Source: an uncultured Eubacteriales bacterium (lineage in GTDB: Bacteria > Bacillota > Clostridia > Christensenellales > Aristaeellaceae). From it: 64,000 bases of DNA. The stretch lies in the NCBI GenBank assembly GCA_902764915.1, contig CACWXY010000003.1, positions 103,987 through 167,986 on the forward strand, given 5' to 3'. The position numbers were made by a program, and so were the translations under genes. Shown here one piece after another: positions 37,045-46,679 of the stretch. The notes below the pieces were generated by a model. That model was not told the origin of the DNA and did no database searches. It worked only from the letters and a program-made list of their open reading frames with translations. Numbering within the stretch: the stretch's first letter is position 1; every line of letters starts with the position of its first letter.

Positions 37045-40000
37045 TCAGATGTTATACTTCCACGGAGTGATCGTTCCTTCGATGTTCATTTCCAGGCCTT
37101 CCAGGGTCTTCATCGCCAGCGCATACACATCCCTTGGAATGCTCGCCTGCTTGCTTCTCAGCATCGCTTTCCTCTGCGGCAGGAATTTCAGCAGTTCGTC
37201 GCCTGTTGCCACATACTTTCTGAGAAGCTCGATGTCCTCCGGCGTTCCTTCCATTTCGTTGACCTGCTTCATCAGTTCGTCCGCTTTCATCTCAAGCGAA
37301 TAGAACGGTTCGAGCTCTCTGTCCTGCTGCGCATACCAAATGGCCAGCTGAACCTCAGCAGGAATGAAGTTGCCCCAAGTCTCTTTGTACGGCTTGTCCT
37401 GTGCACGCATCAGGTAGTTCTTTTCCCCTCCTGTTTCGAACTCATTCAGTTCATTCATGTAAACAACATTCATCATCTGAATTCTGACACGTCCGAAGAT
37501 CAGCAGCTGAGCCACCTTTTCCATGGAATCCATGGTTCTGTTCTCGCCGTCAACAACGTCTTTCAGTCTCTTCATTTCCGCGTTGATCGGCTCCCTGAGT
37601 GCCAGCTGTCTCTTCATTTCTTCCAGAAGCAGCGGTCTCTTGTTGAGCATGTAATGCCCAACTTCCATATAGCAGTCCCTGCGAGTCGGCTCGCTTCTGG
37701 AATAGATTTCGCCCACTCCCAGCGCTTCAGAAACCTTCTCGGTCATTTGCATTGCCGTTTCCACGACTCTCATGATCTTGTAGGAATGGACCAGCTGTCC
37801 AGCCAGACCGGAAAGCGCATCCATTTTTTCATCCGGCGTTGCGAGCGTGCCAAGTAGAGCCTGCATCTGGGATTCAATCTGTTCTTTGGTAAGGCTTTCG
37901 TCGAAGAGATGGAGATGTGCATCATACCTTCTCACATCATCGGGTGTCGGCGCATCCGGCAGTTCAAAGGTCAGGACGCCCGCTTTCTTGCATTCCTCGA
38001 GCAGTTCCGCCTCTTTCTTCCACTGTCTGGAGATGTCAATATGATCCTCTCCGCCCATCATGCCGTACGGGCAGGGGCTGGGAAGAAGCGACCAGTCATT
38101 GCTGGCTGTACGCTCTTCTCCGGTCTGCTGGAGTGCGCCTTCATTTCTCATGACCAGATGTTCGCCCGGACGCGTCTGAATCTGCTCAAGATAGACTGCT
38201 TCATATTCCTTCAGATAGGCGTATGCACACAGCGGCAGACCTGCCACAACGTTCATCCAGAAGATACGGTCCTGCACCGCACTGCTCTTGACAGTGCCGC
38301 CCGCATAATGTCCGTCGTTCTGAATGTATGCCAGAACACCGTTGCGGATCTGATCATATCCCTGAGGAACACTGACGTAGCTGCTGATGGATGCGTTGTC
38401 GTTAGTCAGCTGACCATACGCAGGAGAAAGAGCAAAGTGAGGACTTGCGCCGCGCTTGAGTCTCGGGCAGATCACTTCCTGGACATAGCGGTCAACGCCG
38501 TTCTCGTTGACATCGTTGAAACCTTCGAGCATGCTGACCATGCTCATGTTGTTGACTTCGTCAAAGGTATTGTTGACCAGCGTGTCCATCTGTGCAATAA
38601 CGTAGTTGGCTGCGTCATCTTCGTTTTTGATATTCCGGACGGACAGAATCACATTCGCGACGCTGTCGAGCATCTTTTCACGGAACTGCACGTTGCGGGC
38701 ATCCTGCTTGTAGATGGCCTGGATCCGGTTCTGCATTTCTTCACGGTTCACAACGCTGAAGTCGCCTGCAGCCGTCGTGCCTGCGGCGTCTTCCGCAATG
38801 GACGTCTGGATTTCATTGATGGCGTTGATCGCCCACGGCAGCGTCCGTTCCACAATATTGGTCTGAATTTCCGGAACAAACTCAGAGATCACAGAAGCAA
38901 AAATTTTCATGATCTGTTCATTCTGGAATGATTCATACATCTGCTGTGCTGTGGAAATATAATTGTCAAACGCATCGCCGACTTCACGGGTAATGCCCAG
39001 CTTTTCCGTCATCTTTTCAACAAACGAGTTCCCAAGCGACGTCAACGTGGAGAAGGCAGCCGCTGCAGCTCCGTCTGCGGTGTTGTATTCATTGTGATAG
39101 TTCTTTTCCTGGTTCTTGTAGCTTTCAGCTTTGCCCTGCAGGTACTTGATCAGTCCGTGATCCGGATCGCTGAGCATGCGGCCCAATGCGTGAGGTCCTC
39201 TCTGCATGATATAGCTGCGGGCCCAGTCATAGAACGCCTGCTGGAATTCCTCGCTGATCCGTTTCTTCTGAAGCGGAACATTTTCAAGGAGCGTCTTCTT
39301 CCAGCCGTCAAACATTCCGTGCGGCGCCTGAGACGGGTCCATCACTTTGACCTGGGCAGCAGACCAGGGATCCTGTTTTGAGAACATGTCTCGAGGGATC
39401 GGATTCTGAAGTACATAGTCGCTGTAGAGCATGCTCAGCTTATCCACGAACACTTCCTGAACATCCGTCGGCTCGCTTCCCTCCATCACAGGCAGACGGA
39501 CCTCATCCTTCACAAAGGCCTGATAATCATTGAAAATCAGCTCTGTCTCCATGGTGATCTTGGTGCGCGCCTCGCCAAGATTGCTGTATGCGCCGATTGT
39601 ACGATAGCAGTAATGCTCCGGGTAGGGCTTGGGAAGAGCGTGACGGTAGGCATGTTCATTGCTGCGCTGGGACTGGAATGAGAAGGTATCCGTATCCTGG
39701 CCCATGTCGTTGACTTTGCTGGTATCTTTCTCAGACTCACCGGCCATCTGGAACAGCAGCACTTCTGCCATGGAATTCAGCACAACCTGGTATGCGTTCT
39801 GAAGCAGTGAGCCCTGATCATTGGTTGCGCACAGCAGGCTGACGTCATCGTACGGGATGCTGCCCCAACGGACTTTTGTCATGCCGTAATTCACGACATA
39901 ATCTTCCGCATTCAGCTTGGGATCAATGCGCTCGTCGTAGCCCATCCAGTAATCCAGTTCCTTGAAAGCTGCAAAACTGTTGGTCTTGTAGATCTTCTGC

Positions 40001-40695
40001 TTGGTGGGATCATTCTTTGCATGATGATTGATGGTTACGTCCGGAGCAACCGCATACAGATCCAGTTTCACTTCAAAGAACTGAGAGGCTGCCGCATGTC
40101 TGAGCAGGTAGGCAACATCCAGGAATGTACCGGATCCGGTGCCGCCGGACAGACCTGTGATCACCACAACATTGATCGTACGACGGCCGGGTTCGTTTCC
40201 CTGAGGCGTCGTGGCAAGCTGTGTGAGGATCGATGAAAACTTGGCCAGAAGGGACGAAGATTTTCTGAACAGCATCATACGGGACAGCTGCCTGTACGTG
40301 CCAGCACCGTCCGTCGCTGCGCTGCGGATCAGTTCCTGGTCCGTGTAGAACTTTCTGTCAAGCCATTCCTTGATATGCGGTTCGAGGTTTCTGCCCATCG
40401 CGCCGAGAACATGGCTGATATCGCAGCTGAGATCAAACCATTCATTGTCCTTGTTGATCTTGACGCCGTGATACTTCTTGGACAGGGTCGTAGCATCCGT
40501 ATCAATGGCAAGGTATGCCGTGCGGGGCGGATGTTCGAGTTCGGCCCCGCTGGGCGTTTTTTCCGGATTGAATCTCTCGGAGAAGGCCGCTTTCACACGC
40601 AGAAGTCCATCGGCTCCTGTTCCGCCCAAACCAATGACCATCAAAGGCGCATCGATCTTATCGATTTTGGTAGCGTGAGTATCAAAGTATGCCAT
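37045..40695 (-). CDS. Large tubulin/FtsZ-like GTPase
   Basis: 1216 residues. The N-terminal domain has the tubulin-type GTP-binding layout: first loop VIGLGGTGADG (22-27 GLGGTG), a strand with AIDTD (64-68), and the T4 signature loop GLSGGTGSGTF (GGTGSG at 184-189), as in FtsZ/tubulin GGGTGTG. An activation-type helix region follows. The remaining ~800 residues are mainly helical with no membrane segment, far longer than FtsZ or TubZ (~400). It should bind GTP and may polymerise. Start ATG with GGGAGGA upstream. It fits the tubulin-like group found next to vWA proteins, not cell-division FtsZ, because no dcw genes are near. Confidence 0.85.
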   Translation of the reverse strand: MAYFDTHATKIDKIDAPLMVIGLGGTGADGLLRVKAAFSERFNPEKTPSGAELEHPPRTAYLAIDTDATTLSKKYHGVKINKDNEWFDLSCDISHVLGAMGRNLEPHIKEWLDRKFYTDQELIRSAATDGAGTYRQLSRMMLFRKSSSLLAKFSSILTQLATTPQGNEPGRRTINVVVITGLSGGTGSGTFLDVAYLLRHAAASQFFEVKLDLYAVAPDVTINHHAKNDPTKQKIYKTNSFAAFKELDYWMGYDERIDPKLNAEDYVVNYGMTKVRWGSIPYDDVSLLCATNDQGSLLQNAYQVVLNSMAEVLLFQMAGESEKDTSKVNDMGQDTDTFSFQSQRSNEHAYRHALPKPYPEHYCYRTIGAYSNLGEARTKITMETELIFNDYQAFVKDEVRLPVMEGSEPTDVQEVFVDKLSMLYSDYVLQNPIPRDMFSKQDPWSAAQVKVMDPSQAPHGMFDGWKKTLLENVPLQKKRISEEFQQAFYDWARSYIMQRGPHALGRMLSDPDHGLIKYLQGKAESYKNQEKNYHNEYNTADGAAAAAFSTLTSLGNSFVEKMTEKLGITREVGDAFDNYISTAQQMYESFQNEQIMKIFASVISEFVPEIQTNIVERTLPWAINAINEIQTSIAEDAAGTTAAGDFSVVNREEMQNRIQAIYKQDARNVQFREKMLDSVANVILSVRNIKNEDDAANYVIAQMDTLVNNTFDEVNNMSMVSMLEGFNDVNENGVDRYVQEVICPRLKRGASPHFALSPAYGQLTNDNASISSYVSVPQGYDQIRNGVLAYIQNDGHYAGGTVKSSAVQDRIFWMNVVAGLPLCAYAYLKEYEAVYLEQIQTRPGEHLVMRNEGALQQTGEERTASNDWSLLPSPCPYGMMGGEDHIDISRQWKKEAELLEECKKAGVLTFELPDAPTPDDVRRYDAHLHLFDESLTKEQIESQMQALLGTLATPDEKMDALSGLAGQLVHSYKIMRVVETAMQMTEKVSEALGVGEIYSRSEPTRRDCYMEVGHYMLNKRPLLLEEMKRQLALREPINAEMKRLKDVVDGENRTMDSMEKVAQLLIFGRVRIQMMNVVYMNELNEFETGGEKNYLMRAQDKPYKETWGNFIPAEVQLAIWYAQQDRELEPFYSLEMKADELMKQVNEMEGTPEDIELLRKYVATGDELLKFLPQRKAMLRSKQASIPRDVYALAMKTLEGLEMNIEGTITPWKYNI

Positions 40696-40738
40696 GATGC
40701 TTCTTCCTCCCTTATTTATATGCTTTTATCTGGATCTG

Positions 40739-43700
40739 TTAAATCGACGGCCCGCCTTTGCTATTGCCTGCAGCGTCAGCACTCTTGACCGGTTTTCTCG
40801 GTGCGGCAGCTGCCGGTTCAGATACTCTCTTCAGATCAATGGTGATTTCCGTTCCGGACTGGTTCATCGTAATGACCAGTTTTCCACCCGGAGTCCATAC
40901 AAGCTGCTTCGTGCTTCCGGTCAGATTCCTTCCGTCCACACTGATCTTAGCCGCCTTGTTCAGTTTCCCTGTACGCATGACTTTGACCTTGCCTTTTGTC
41001 CCGGCGCGCAGTTTCACGGCTTTTCCGATCGAATTCAGGGTGTTCCGCAGATCTCCGGGGCCATTGGCTGCATTCGTAATGCGCAGCGAATTCAGCGTCA
41101 CATCTGCGCGGCCGCGTCTCGGGAATGCAGCGTTTTCTGCACGCGGCACACCGTTTACAGCCATTGTCACGTTCCCGTGTGCACGACTCCATGCCTTCCT
41201 GTATCCAAACCAGTAGAACAGTTCAAACAGAATGAACAGGGCTACAATAGCGGCGACCACCTGCAGGATCAGCAGGATGACTCTTGATTTCTGGCTGATG
41301 ATGTTGCTGGTGTGAATGATACTGACTTTCTCGTCGTCTCTGTCGGTTGCAGTAATCAGCAGAACACGTGTGCCAGGAACCGTGTTATTCAGTGTAGCAA
41401 CGTTCGTATTCCTGTCGATAGCGTTCAGTTCGGTGGCTGTGAGGGTGCCTTCGTCGACAGCTTTCAGGATCGATTCGTCGTCCGGGTATGCATCCTTCTT
41501 GTCAATCTGAACCTCGGAGACTTTGAAATCCAGTCTGTCGCCGGGTGTGTCTTCGAAGAGAGATTTCAGATCGAGCGTAAATACGTTTTCGTTCGCGTTT
41601 TCCCACAGAAACGGCTCAATCAGGAATGTACGCTGAAGCTCTGCTGCAGCTTCCTCACGAACCTTCGGTGGAATATTGCCGACCGTCACCGGGCTGCTGG
41701 CCATACTGACGCCGATGTCCCTGATGCGTGCTTCTCCGACCAGTTCATAACCGGCAGAAACATCTTTGGTATGGAAAGCGGCGCATACGCCGTCCCCTGC
41801 TTCGTTCAGCTCCCACACCAGCGGAATCATCTCAGCCTCTTCCGACTTTTCCGGATCCGCGGTGCACTTCAGCTGAACGCCTGACATGTCAATCAGGGAT
41901 GCAATGGCAGAAACATCGCCCTTTGTCAGTTTGTTTTCAAAGACAACCTTTGCCTCGCAGGTGTAATCCTGGCCCTTCTCCATGCTTTCAGGCCATTTGG
42001 TTTCGATCTTCCAGGTATTCCCGATTACCGCGGACACATTGGTTACGGACACCGGGATATCCCATGAGTAGGGGGCACCTTCTTCATCCATCGCAGTTGC
42101 CTTCAGCTTCGCTTTGCCTGTCGTGTTCTTTGTTTTCACTCTCAGCTGGCCGCTGGTTTCATTCAGTTCCAGAATCTCAACGACGTCTTTGCCTTCCGTC
42201 ACTTCAGCCTGATATGTGACGTTTTCCCCGTCAGGTTCATTGATGAAGGCTGCCAGATCCAGTGAAGCTTCATATTCCTCTTCATACTTTTCCGCAGTCG
42301 GATCATGAATGAAAACATTCGCCAACGGATTGACTCCTTTTCCGCTCGGCACAGGAGGATTGTTTTTCAGCGTAAACTTAGAGTCGGCTGTGGTCAGGGC
42401 AACGGGGATGTCACGGACCAGCGCCTCGCCGACCACCTCATAAGTGCATTCATGCAGTTCAGTCATGTATTTAGCATGGAGCGCACCGTCCTCGCCTGCA
42501 GCAAACTGGAGCACCTCTTCTTTGGGTTCTCCCTTTCCTTCAGGATAGGTCTTCCTGACGCGCAGATTGCTCTTCAGGGCCATGTCCAGCCAGGAAGTAT
42601 CCTTCACCCAGACCTGTCCGTTCATGAGCTTCGCAGTATAGTGATACTCGCTTTCCTTTTCCACCGCGTCTTCATCCCGGATAACCACAATACTGTAATC
42701 CTCCGCGATCTCATCGCGAATGTTTCTCACAGAAAGCGGAATCTCGAATTCTGCTTTGTCCGTTTCCGGGTCAGAAGCAACGATTCGCAGGGCTCCGCTT
42801 CCGCTCATGTTGCGGGTGGTCAGGGTGATTTTGCCGTCCTTGACGCTCCCTGTCTGCACGAAATCGATGTCCTGAGCGTTCAGCACTTCAAATGTCAGAA
42901 CTTCTTTATCGCGGTCAACTACATACGTATTCAGATCAATTTCGCTGGAGTACTCTCTGTCATAATCCTCCGTAGTCGGATCATGAATCGTGACATTCGC
43001 GAACGGATTCTCGCCTTCATTTGTTAATTCAGGCTTCAGATTGATAATGGTGATTTCAGCAGGATCGGAAACCAGATCCATACCGTCGCCCTTCAGTGTT
43101 ACCGTAAAGTAATACTTGCCTTTTCTGACATTCTTCAACAGTTCTGCGGGGATAAATAAATAGGAAAAGGCCTCTTCTGTCTTGTTCATGCGAATCTGGC
43201 GTGCAAGAATGTTTCCATTTGCGTCGCTCAGATCCAGAGTGGCCTGAATTCCGCCCAGATAGAGATACTCGTCCTGCGTGTATTCACCGTTCGGCTCGCG
43301 GAATTTTACCTTTACCGTGAATTCCTGCTGCTTTTCAGCCTCCGCTGCGCTGAATTCAAAATTCGGAACCACGTCATAGCTGAAAACAACATGGATGTTG
43401 ACATCGGCCGCCTGGATATCTTCCTCGTTGAATTCGATGCGCCATTCGCCGACTTCCTGCGGCTTCAGAATCTTAATCAATGTAAAGAACTTGGTCCTGT
43501 AGGCAATAACGGACTGTCCGTCAAACCCCACAGGCTTATCCTGGTTCGGCTTGTACAGCTTCACGGCACTGCCGGTTTTTGTTCCGACAGGAATCAGAAT
43601 GTTCGCTTCAGCCATGGAGCGGTTGGGCACATTGAGAACTGCCGTCAGCATGCCGTTCTCGCCGTCTCTCATTTCAGCCTGCAGGTCAACGACGTTTGAA

Positions 43701-44446
43701 CCGACTTCGTTTGCATATAATGAATTGAACACTTCAGGCAGGTCAGAAGCTTTCGTAATCTCATGATACAGTCCGCCTGTGGTTAGTGCCGTCTGTTCAA
43801 GCAGTTCACCATCAAAACCACCATGGCCCTTCAGGCCAACGGTATATATGGGAATCTTGTAGTCATACGCCTTCTGCACGGCCTCATTGAACGCTTTTTC
43901 AGAAGCCTCAGTCTTCGCCCTGTTTGTGGCTTTGTTGCTGCTGAAATCGATCTTGCCGTCTGTCATGAGCACGACCACAGGACGATTGCTGCTAGGATTC
44001 TCAAGAAGGATATCCACTGCCCGTGTCAATGCTTCGCCAAGACCCGTATCAACATTTCCGCGGCGGCGCATTTCATCATCGTTGAGCTCTTTAATCATGG
44101 AAGTACGCGTCGCCGTATTCTTTAAGATATTAATCTCATACAGCTTGTTGAAATGCTTCGTATTATAAAAATCATCTTCCAATACCGAACCGGCAAAAGG
44201 AACGATCGCAGCTCTGCTATGCTCAGCGTCGCAAAGTCCAAGCATGATTGCAGCAGCATCGAGTCGATAACCATCCATGTCATTGCTCTGTTTCTCATTT
44301 TTCGCCATAGAACTGCTCATATCCAGAGCAATCACCAGATCTAGAGCAAGTCTGCTGGTATCTTTCTGTTCAAGCGCAAATGCACCCGTTGCAGAACTTG
44401 CCAGAATCATCAGAATGACCAGCGCCGCGAGCAATTTCTTCCCCAT
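40739..44446 (-). CDS. Envelope-anchored vWA-domain protein with duplicated beta modules
   Basis: 1235 residues. A signal peptide (to about 25) is followed by a vWA domain with MIDAS residues D42, S44, S46 in IALDMSSSM and VVVLMTDGK near 160, so metal-dependent ligand binding outside the membrane is expected. A beta-rich region contains a duplicated module: NPFANVTIHDPTTEDYDREY and NPLANVFIHDPTAEKYEEEY. The last extracellular part (LIEPFLWENANENVFTLDL) looks related. One helix at about 1056-1082 leads to a 153-residue basic cytoplasmic tail of beta type. It is the first gene of the operon, under the promoter at 44505-44534. I infer a sensor that passes a signal to the tubulin-like protein. 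Confidence 0.82.
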   Translation of the reverse strand: MGKKLLAALVILMILASSATGAFALEQKDTSRLALDLVIALDMSSSMAKNEKQSNDMDGYRLDAAAIMLGLCDAEHSRAAIVPFAGSVLEDDFYNTKHFNKLYEINILKNTATRTSMIKELNDDEMRRRGNVDTGLGEALTRAVDILLENPSSNRPVVVLMTDGKIDFSSNKATNRAKTEASEKAFNEAVQKAYDYKIPIYTVGLKGHGGFDGELLEQTALTTGGLYHEITKASDLPEVFNSLYANEVGSNVVDLQAEMRDGENGMLTAVLNVPNRSMAEANILIPVGTKTGSAVKLYKPNQDKPVGFDGQSVIAYRTKFFTLIKILKPQEVGEWRIEFNEEDIQAADVNIHVVFSYDVVPNFEFSAAEAEKQQEFTVKVKFREPNGEYTQDEYLYLGGIQATLDLSDANGNILARQIRMNKTEEAFSYLFIPAELLKNVRKGKYYFTVTLKGDGMDLVSDPAEITIINLKPELTNEGENPFANVTIHDPTTEDYDREYSSEIDLNTYVVDRDKEVLTFEVLNAQDIDFVQTGSVKDGKITLTTRNMSGSGALRIVASDPETDKAEFEIPLSVRNIRDEIAEDYSIVVIRDEDAVEKESEYHYTAKLMNGQVWVKDTSWLDMALKSNLRVRKTYPEGKGEPKEEVLQFAAGEDGALHAKYMTELHECTYEVVGEALVRDIPVALTTADSKFTLKNNPPVPSGKGVNPLANVFIHDPTAEKYEEEYEASLDLAAFINEPDGENVTYQAEVTEGKDVVEILELNETSGQLRVKTKNTTGKAKLKATAMDEEGAPYSWDIPVSVTNVSAVIGNTWKIETKWPESMEKGQDYTCEAKVVFENKLTKGDVSAIASLIDMSGVQLKCTADPEKSEEAEMIPLVWELNEAGDGVCAAFHTKDVSAGYELVGEARIRDIGVSMASSPVTVGNIPPKVREEAAAELQRTFLIEPFLWENANENVFTLDLKSLFEDTPGDRLDFKVSEVQIDKKDAYPDDESILKAVDEGTLTATELNAIDRNTNVATLNNTVPGTRVLLITATDRDDEKVSIIHTSNIISQKSRVILLILQVVAAIVALFILFELFYWFGYRKAWSRAHGNVTMAVNGVPRAENAAFPRRGRADVTLNSLRITNAANGPGDLRNTLNSIGKAVKLRAGTKGKVKVMRTGKLNKAAKISVDGRNLTGSTKQLVWTPGGKLVITMNQSGTEITIDLKRVSEPAAAAPRKPVKSADAAGNSKGGPSI

Positions 44447-44504
44447 TTTCTGCAGTCCCCTCTCAATATAAAAAAACCAAATATTGGAACTTTGCCTTTC
44501 GAAT

Positions 44505-44534
44505 ATTATATAATTACAGCACGATTGCCGTCAA
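44505..44534 (-). promoter_or_regulatory. Promoter of the seven-gene operon
   Basis: On the minus strand, TTGACG (44529-44534) is followed by 18 bp and TATAAT (44505-44510), a good sigma-70-type promoter 59 bp before the vWA gene start codon. Confidence 0.6.
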
Positions 44535-44598
44535 GCTATTATACCGCAGTACGTGTGAAACTTGAACATTAAAACGAACATGTGACTTGAAAGACTTT

Positions 44599-44645
44599 AT
44601 GCAAGTTTTCAGAGGTTAATGCAAGTTCAACCAGCCTACTTGCAT
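44599..44645. repeat. ATGCAAGTT repeats upstream of the seven-gene operon
   Basis: ATGCAAGTT occurs at 44599-44607 and 44619-44627 (20-bp period), and its inverse ACTTGCAT at 44638-44645. They lie 65-110 bp upstream of the operon promoter and could be sites for a dimeric regulator. Confidence 0.45.
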
Positions 44646-44770
44646 TTACTCTTTCAATCCTCAAAACATGAATCATATAATTGGTATGGGTGTCAAAAGT
44701 ACTCCCAAGGAAAGCAATTGCTCTGCATAATTGAATAAAACACAAATTGTCGCTGAAGTGAACCGGGCAA

Positions 44771-44799
44771 TTGCTAAACTATTAAAAATATGATATAAT
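44771..44799 (+). promoter_or_regulatory. Promoter of the transposase remnant
   Basis: TTGCTA (44771-44776), 17 bp, TATAAT (44794-44799). It lies 32 bp before the GTG start. Confidence 0.55.
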
Positions 44800-44830
44800 G
44801 GTTGTGATGGATAACAGTGAGGTGGTATAA

Positions 44831-45445
44831 GTGTCTTTTCATGTTAACAATCAACAGCAGATTACGCTGTATGACAGCTATATGAATCAGACTCCTCGCA
44901 CACAAAAGATGATTCAGAACTTATGGTGCAAGGATTTTGCTGACATCGTTTTCCCGGCGATCAATGAGCAGAGATTCGCTGTTCTGTACAGCAGCAATTC
45001 TGCTTCACGACCGAATACACCAGTAAATGTAATCATCGGTGCATTAATACTGAAAGATAATGGTGGATTGAGCGATGATGAGCTGCTGGAAGCTGTGTGC
45101 TGTGATGTGCGATATCAATACGCACTCCATACCACACATATGCAGGAGCAGCCGATCAGTGACCGTACTTTCAGTCGCTTTCGGGAAAGACTGTACAACT
45201 ATGAGGCGGAAACCGGGCGTGATCTGCTGAAAGAAGAAATGGAGCACCTGTCAGCAGTATACGCTGATTACATGAAGCTCAACACAAACATCAAGTGAAT
45301 GGACAGCCTCATGATTGCTTCACGCTGTAAACGCATGTCCCGTCTGAAGATCATTTATACTGCAAACGCCAATGCAATAAAGCTGATGCATCGTCTGGGA
45401 TATGATGAACTTATCACAGCTGATCTGCAGCATTATATGAACCAG
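44831..45445 (+). pseudogene. IS1182-like transposase, N-terminal part, with nonsense mutation
   Basis: From a GTG start the frame gives the N-terminal domain of IS1182/IS5-type transposases (DUF772-like): FADIVFPAINEQRF, then TPVNVIIGALILKDNGG, DDELLEAVCCDVRYQYAL and SDRTFSRFRERL. A TGA at 45296-45298 interrupts it; the next codons (MDSLMIASRCKRMSRLKIIY) continue the family alignment, so this is probably an Arg codon changed to stop. The catalytic C-terminal two thirds are missing: at about 45445 the sequence passes into a glycosidase gene. A dead insertion-sequence fragment. Confidence 0.78.
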
Positions 45446-45446
45446 G

Positions 45447-46429
45447 ATGCTCATGTCCAAAAACTGGATGCCCAGTGTATGGAGCTGGGATCATTGCTTT
45501 AATTCCATCATGCTCTCCTATCATCTGCCGGAACTGGCCTGGGATCAGTTTATGCTTCTTTTTGATCATCAGGATGCAACAGGCCTTCTTCCTGACAGCA
45601 TCAATGATGCCTGCGGAGTCTGGAATTACTGTAAACCGCCGATTCATGGATGGGCGCTGCGCTGGATGATGCGCAATATGCATCTGTCTGTCTCCCAGAT
45701 GCAGGAGGCCTACCAATGCCTGTGCAAGTGGACCGATTGGTGGATCCACTTTCGCGATTATGATGGGGATGGCATGTGTGAGTATAATCATGGAAACGAT
45801 TCCGGATGGGATAATTCCACCGTGTTCTCTGTACTTCCGCCTATCGCTACCCCGAGCTGCAGGCGTTTCTGATTATTCAGATGGATGTGCTTTCCGATCT
45901 TGCCAAACGTATCGGGTAGGATCAGGATGCAGTGATATGGAACCAGAAAGCATCTCATATGACCGATATCCTGTTCCGTCATATGTTTCAGAATGGCCTT
46001 CCCATTGCCAGAAAAAGCGGGACGCAGGAGATCATTGAGAACGACAGCCTGCTCCCCTATCTGTGTATTGTGCTGGGGGATCGACTGCCTGATACCATTC
46101 GAACAAGCATGCTGACTGTGCTGTCCGGCGACCGTTTCCGAACAGTGCACGGGTTTGCGACAGAAAGTCCGCACAGTCCTTTCTACCGGGATGACGGTTA
46201 TTGGCGGGGGCCTATCTGGACGCCCAGTACCATGCTGCTGGCAGACGGACTCTATCAATGTCATCAGGAAACGCTTGCAAGGAAAATTGCCAGCCAGTTC
46301 GCTTCCATGGTACAGAAGTCCGGTTTCGCTGAGAATTTTGACACCAGAACTGGCATGGGACTTCGCGATCGGGCTTATACATGGACGTCCAGCGTCTTCC
46401 TTATCCTGACCCATACTTTTCTGACCTGA
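45447..46429 (+). pseudogene. Decayed six-hairpin glycosidase (GH63/trehalase/debranching-like), C-terminal half
   Basis: Motifs of the (alpha/alpha)6 glucosidase group survive: MPSVWSWDHCFNS, DQFMLLFDHQDATGLLPDSI, PIHGWALRWMM, and near the end DGYWRGPIWTPST and SGFAENFDTRTGMGLRDRAY. The N-terminal half is replaced by the IS fragment. A frameshift near 45845 and a TAG at 45918-45920 break the rest into two frames. The original enzyme probably cleaved alpha-glucosides. The natural end (HTFLT, TGA) is present. Confidence 0.72.
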
Positions 46430-46549
46430 GTCAGGGCTCCGTCTGCGTGAACAGGCATCCTTTCACACACAGGCACGAATGCTTCCACGCGCAACTAAGA
46501 TGTGCCATCCGTACCCGGGATTCTTTTCGGCATCCGTCTGAAAAACGAA

Positions 46550-46590
46550 TTCAGCCCGCAGGCTGTCATAATGGCAGCCTGCGGGCTGAA
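46550..46590 (-). terminator. Terminator of the BI-1/ABCG operon
   Basis: A perfect 16-bp stem TTCAGCCCGCAGGCTG with a 9-nt loop is followed on the minus strand by CGTTTTTC. It lies 90 bp after the permease stop. Confidence 0.82.
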
Positions 46591-46679
46591 CGGATTACGG
46601 TCGTTCCTGTCCGTATAGCAGACCTTCACAAAGCCTCCGTACCGTAGCAATCCACGATCATACAAACGCTCTGCAGCAT

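Larger units (their letters stand above)
44447..44830. other. Divergent regulatory region between the seven-gene operon and the IS remnant
   Basis: An AT-rich stretch without a gene. It holds both divergent promoters and three copies of the ATGCAAGT element described separately. The left end of the IS is probably inside, but I could not identify its inverted repeat. Confidence 0.4.

Noticed and set aside
37045..40695. Idea that the tubulin-like protein is cell-division FtsZ
   Set aside because: It is three times too long, no division genes are near, and it sits in an operon with vWA and TRAFAC-type proteins.
44599..44645. Short CRISPR-like repeats
   Set aside because: Only three 8-9-bp copies in mixed orientation, with no spacer regularity.
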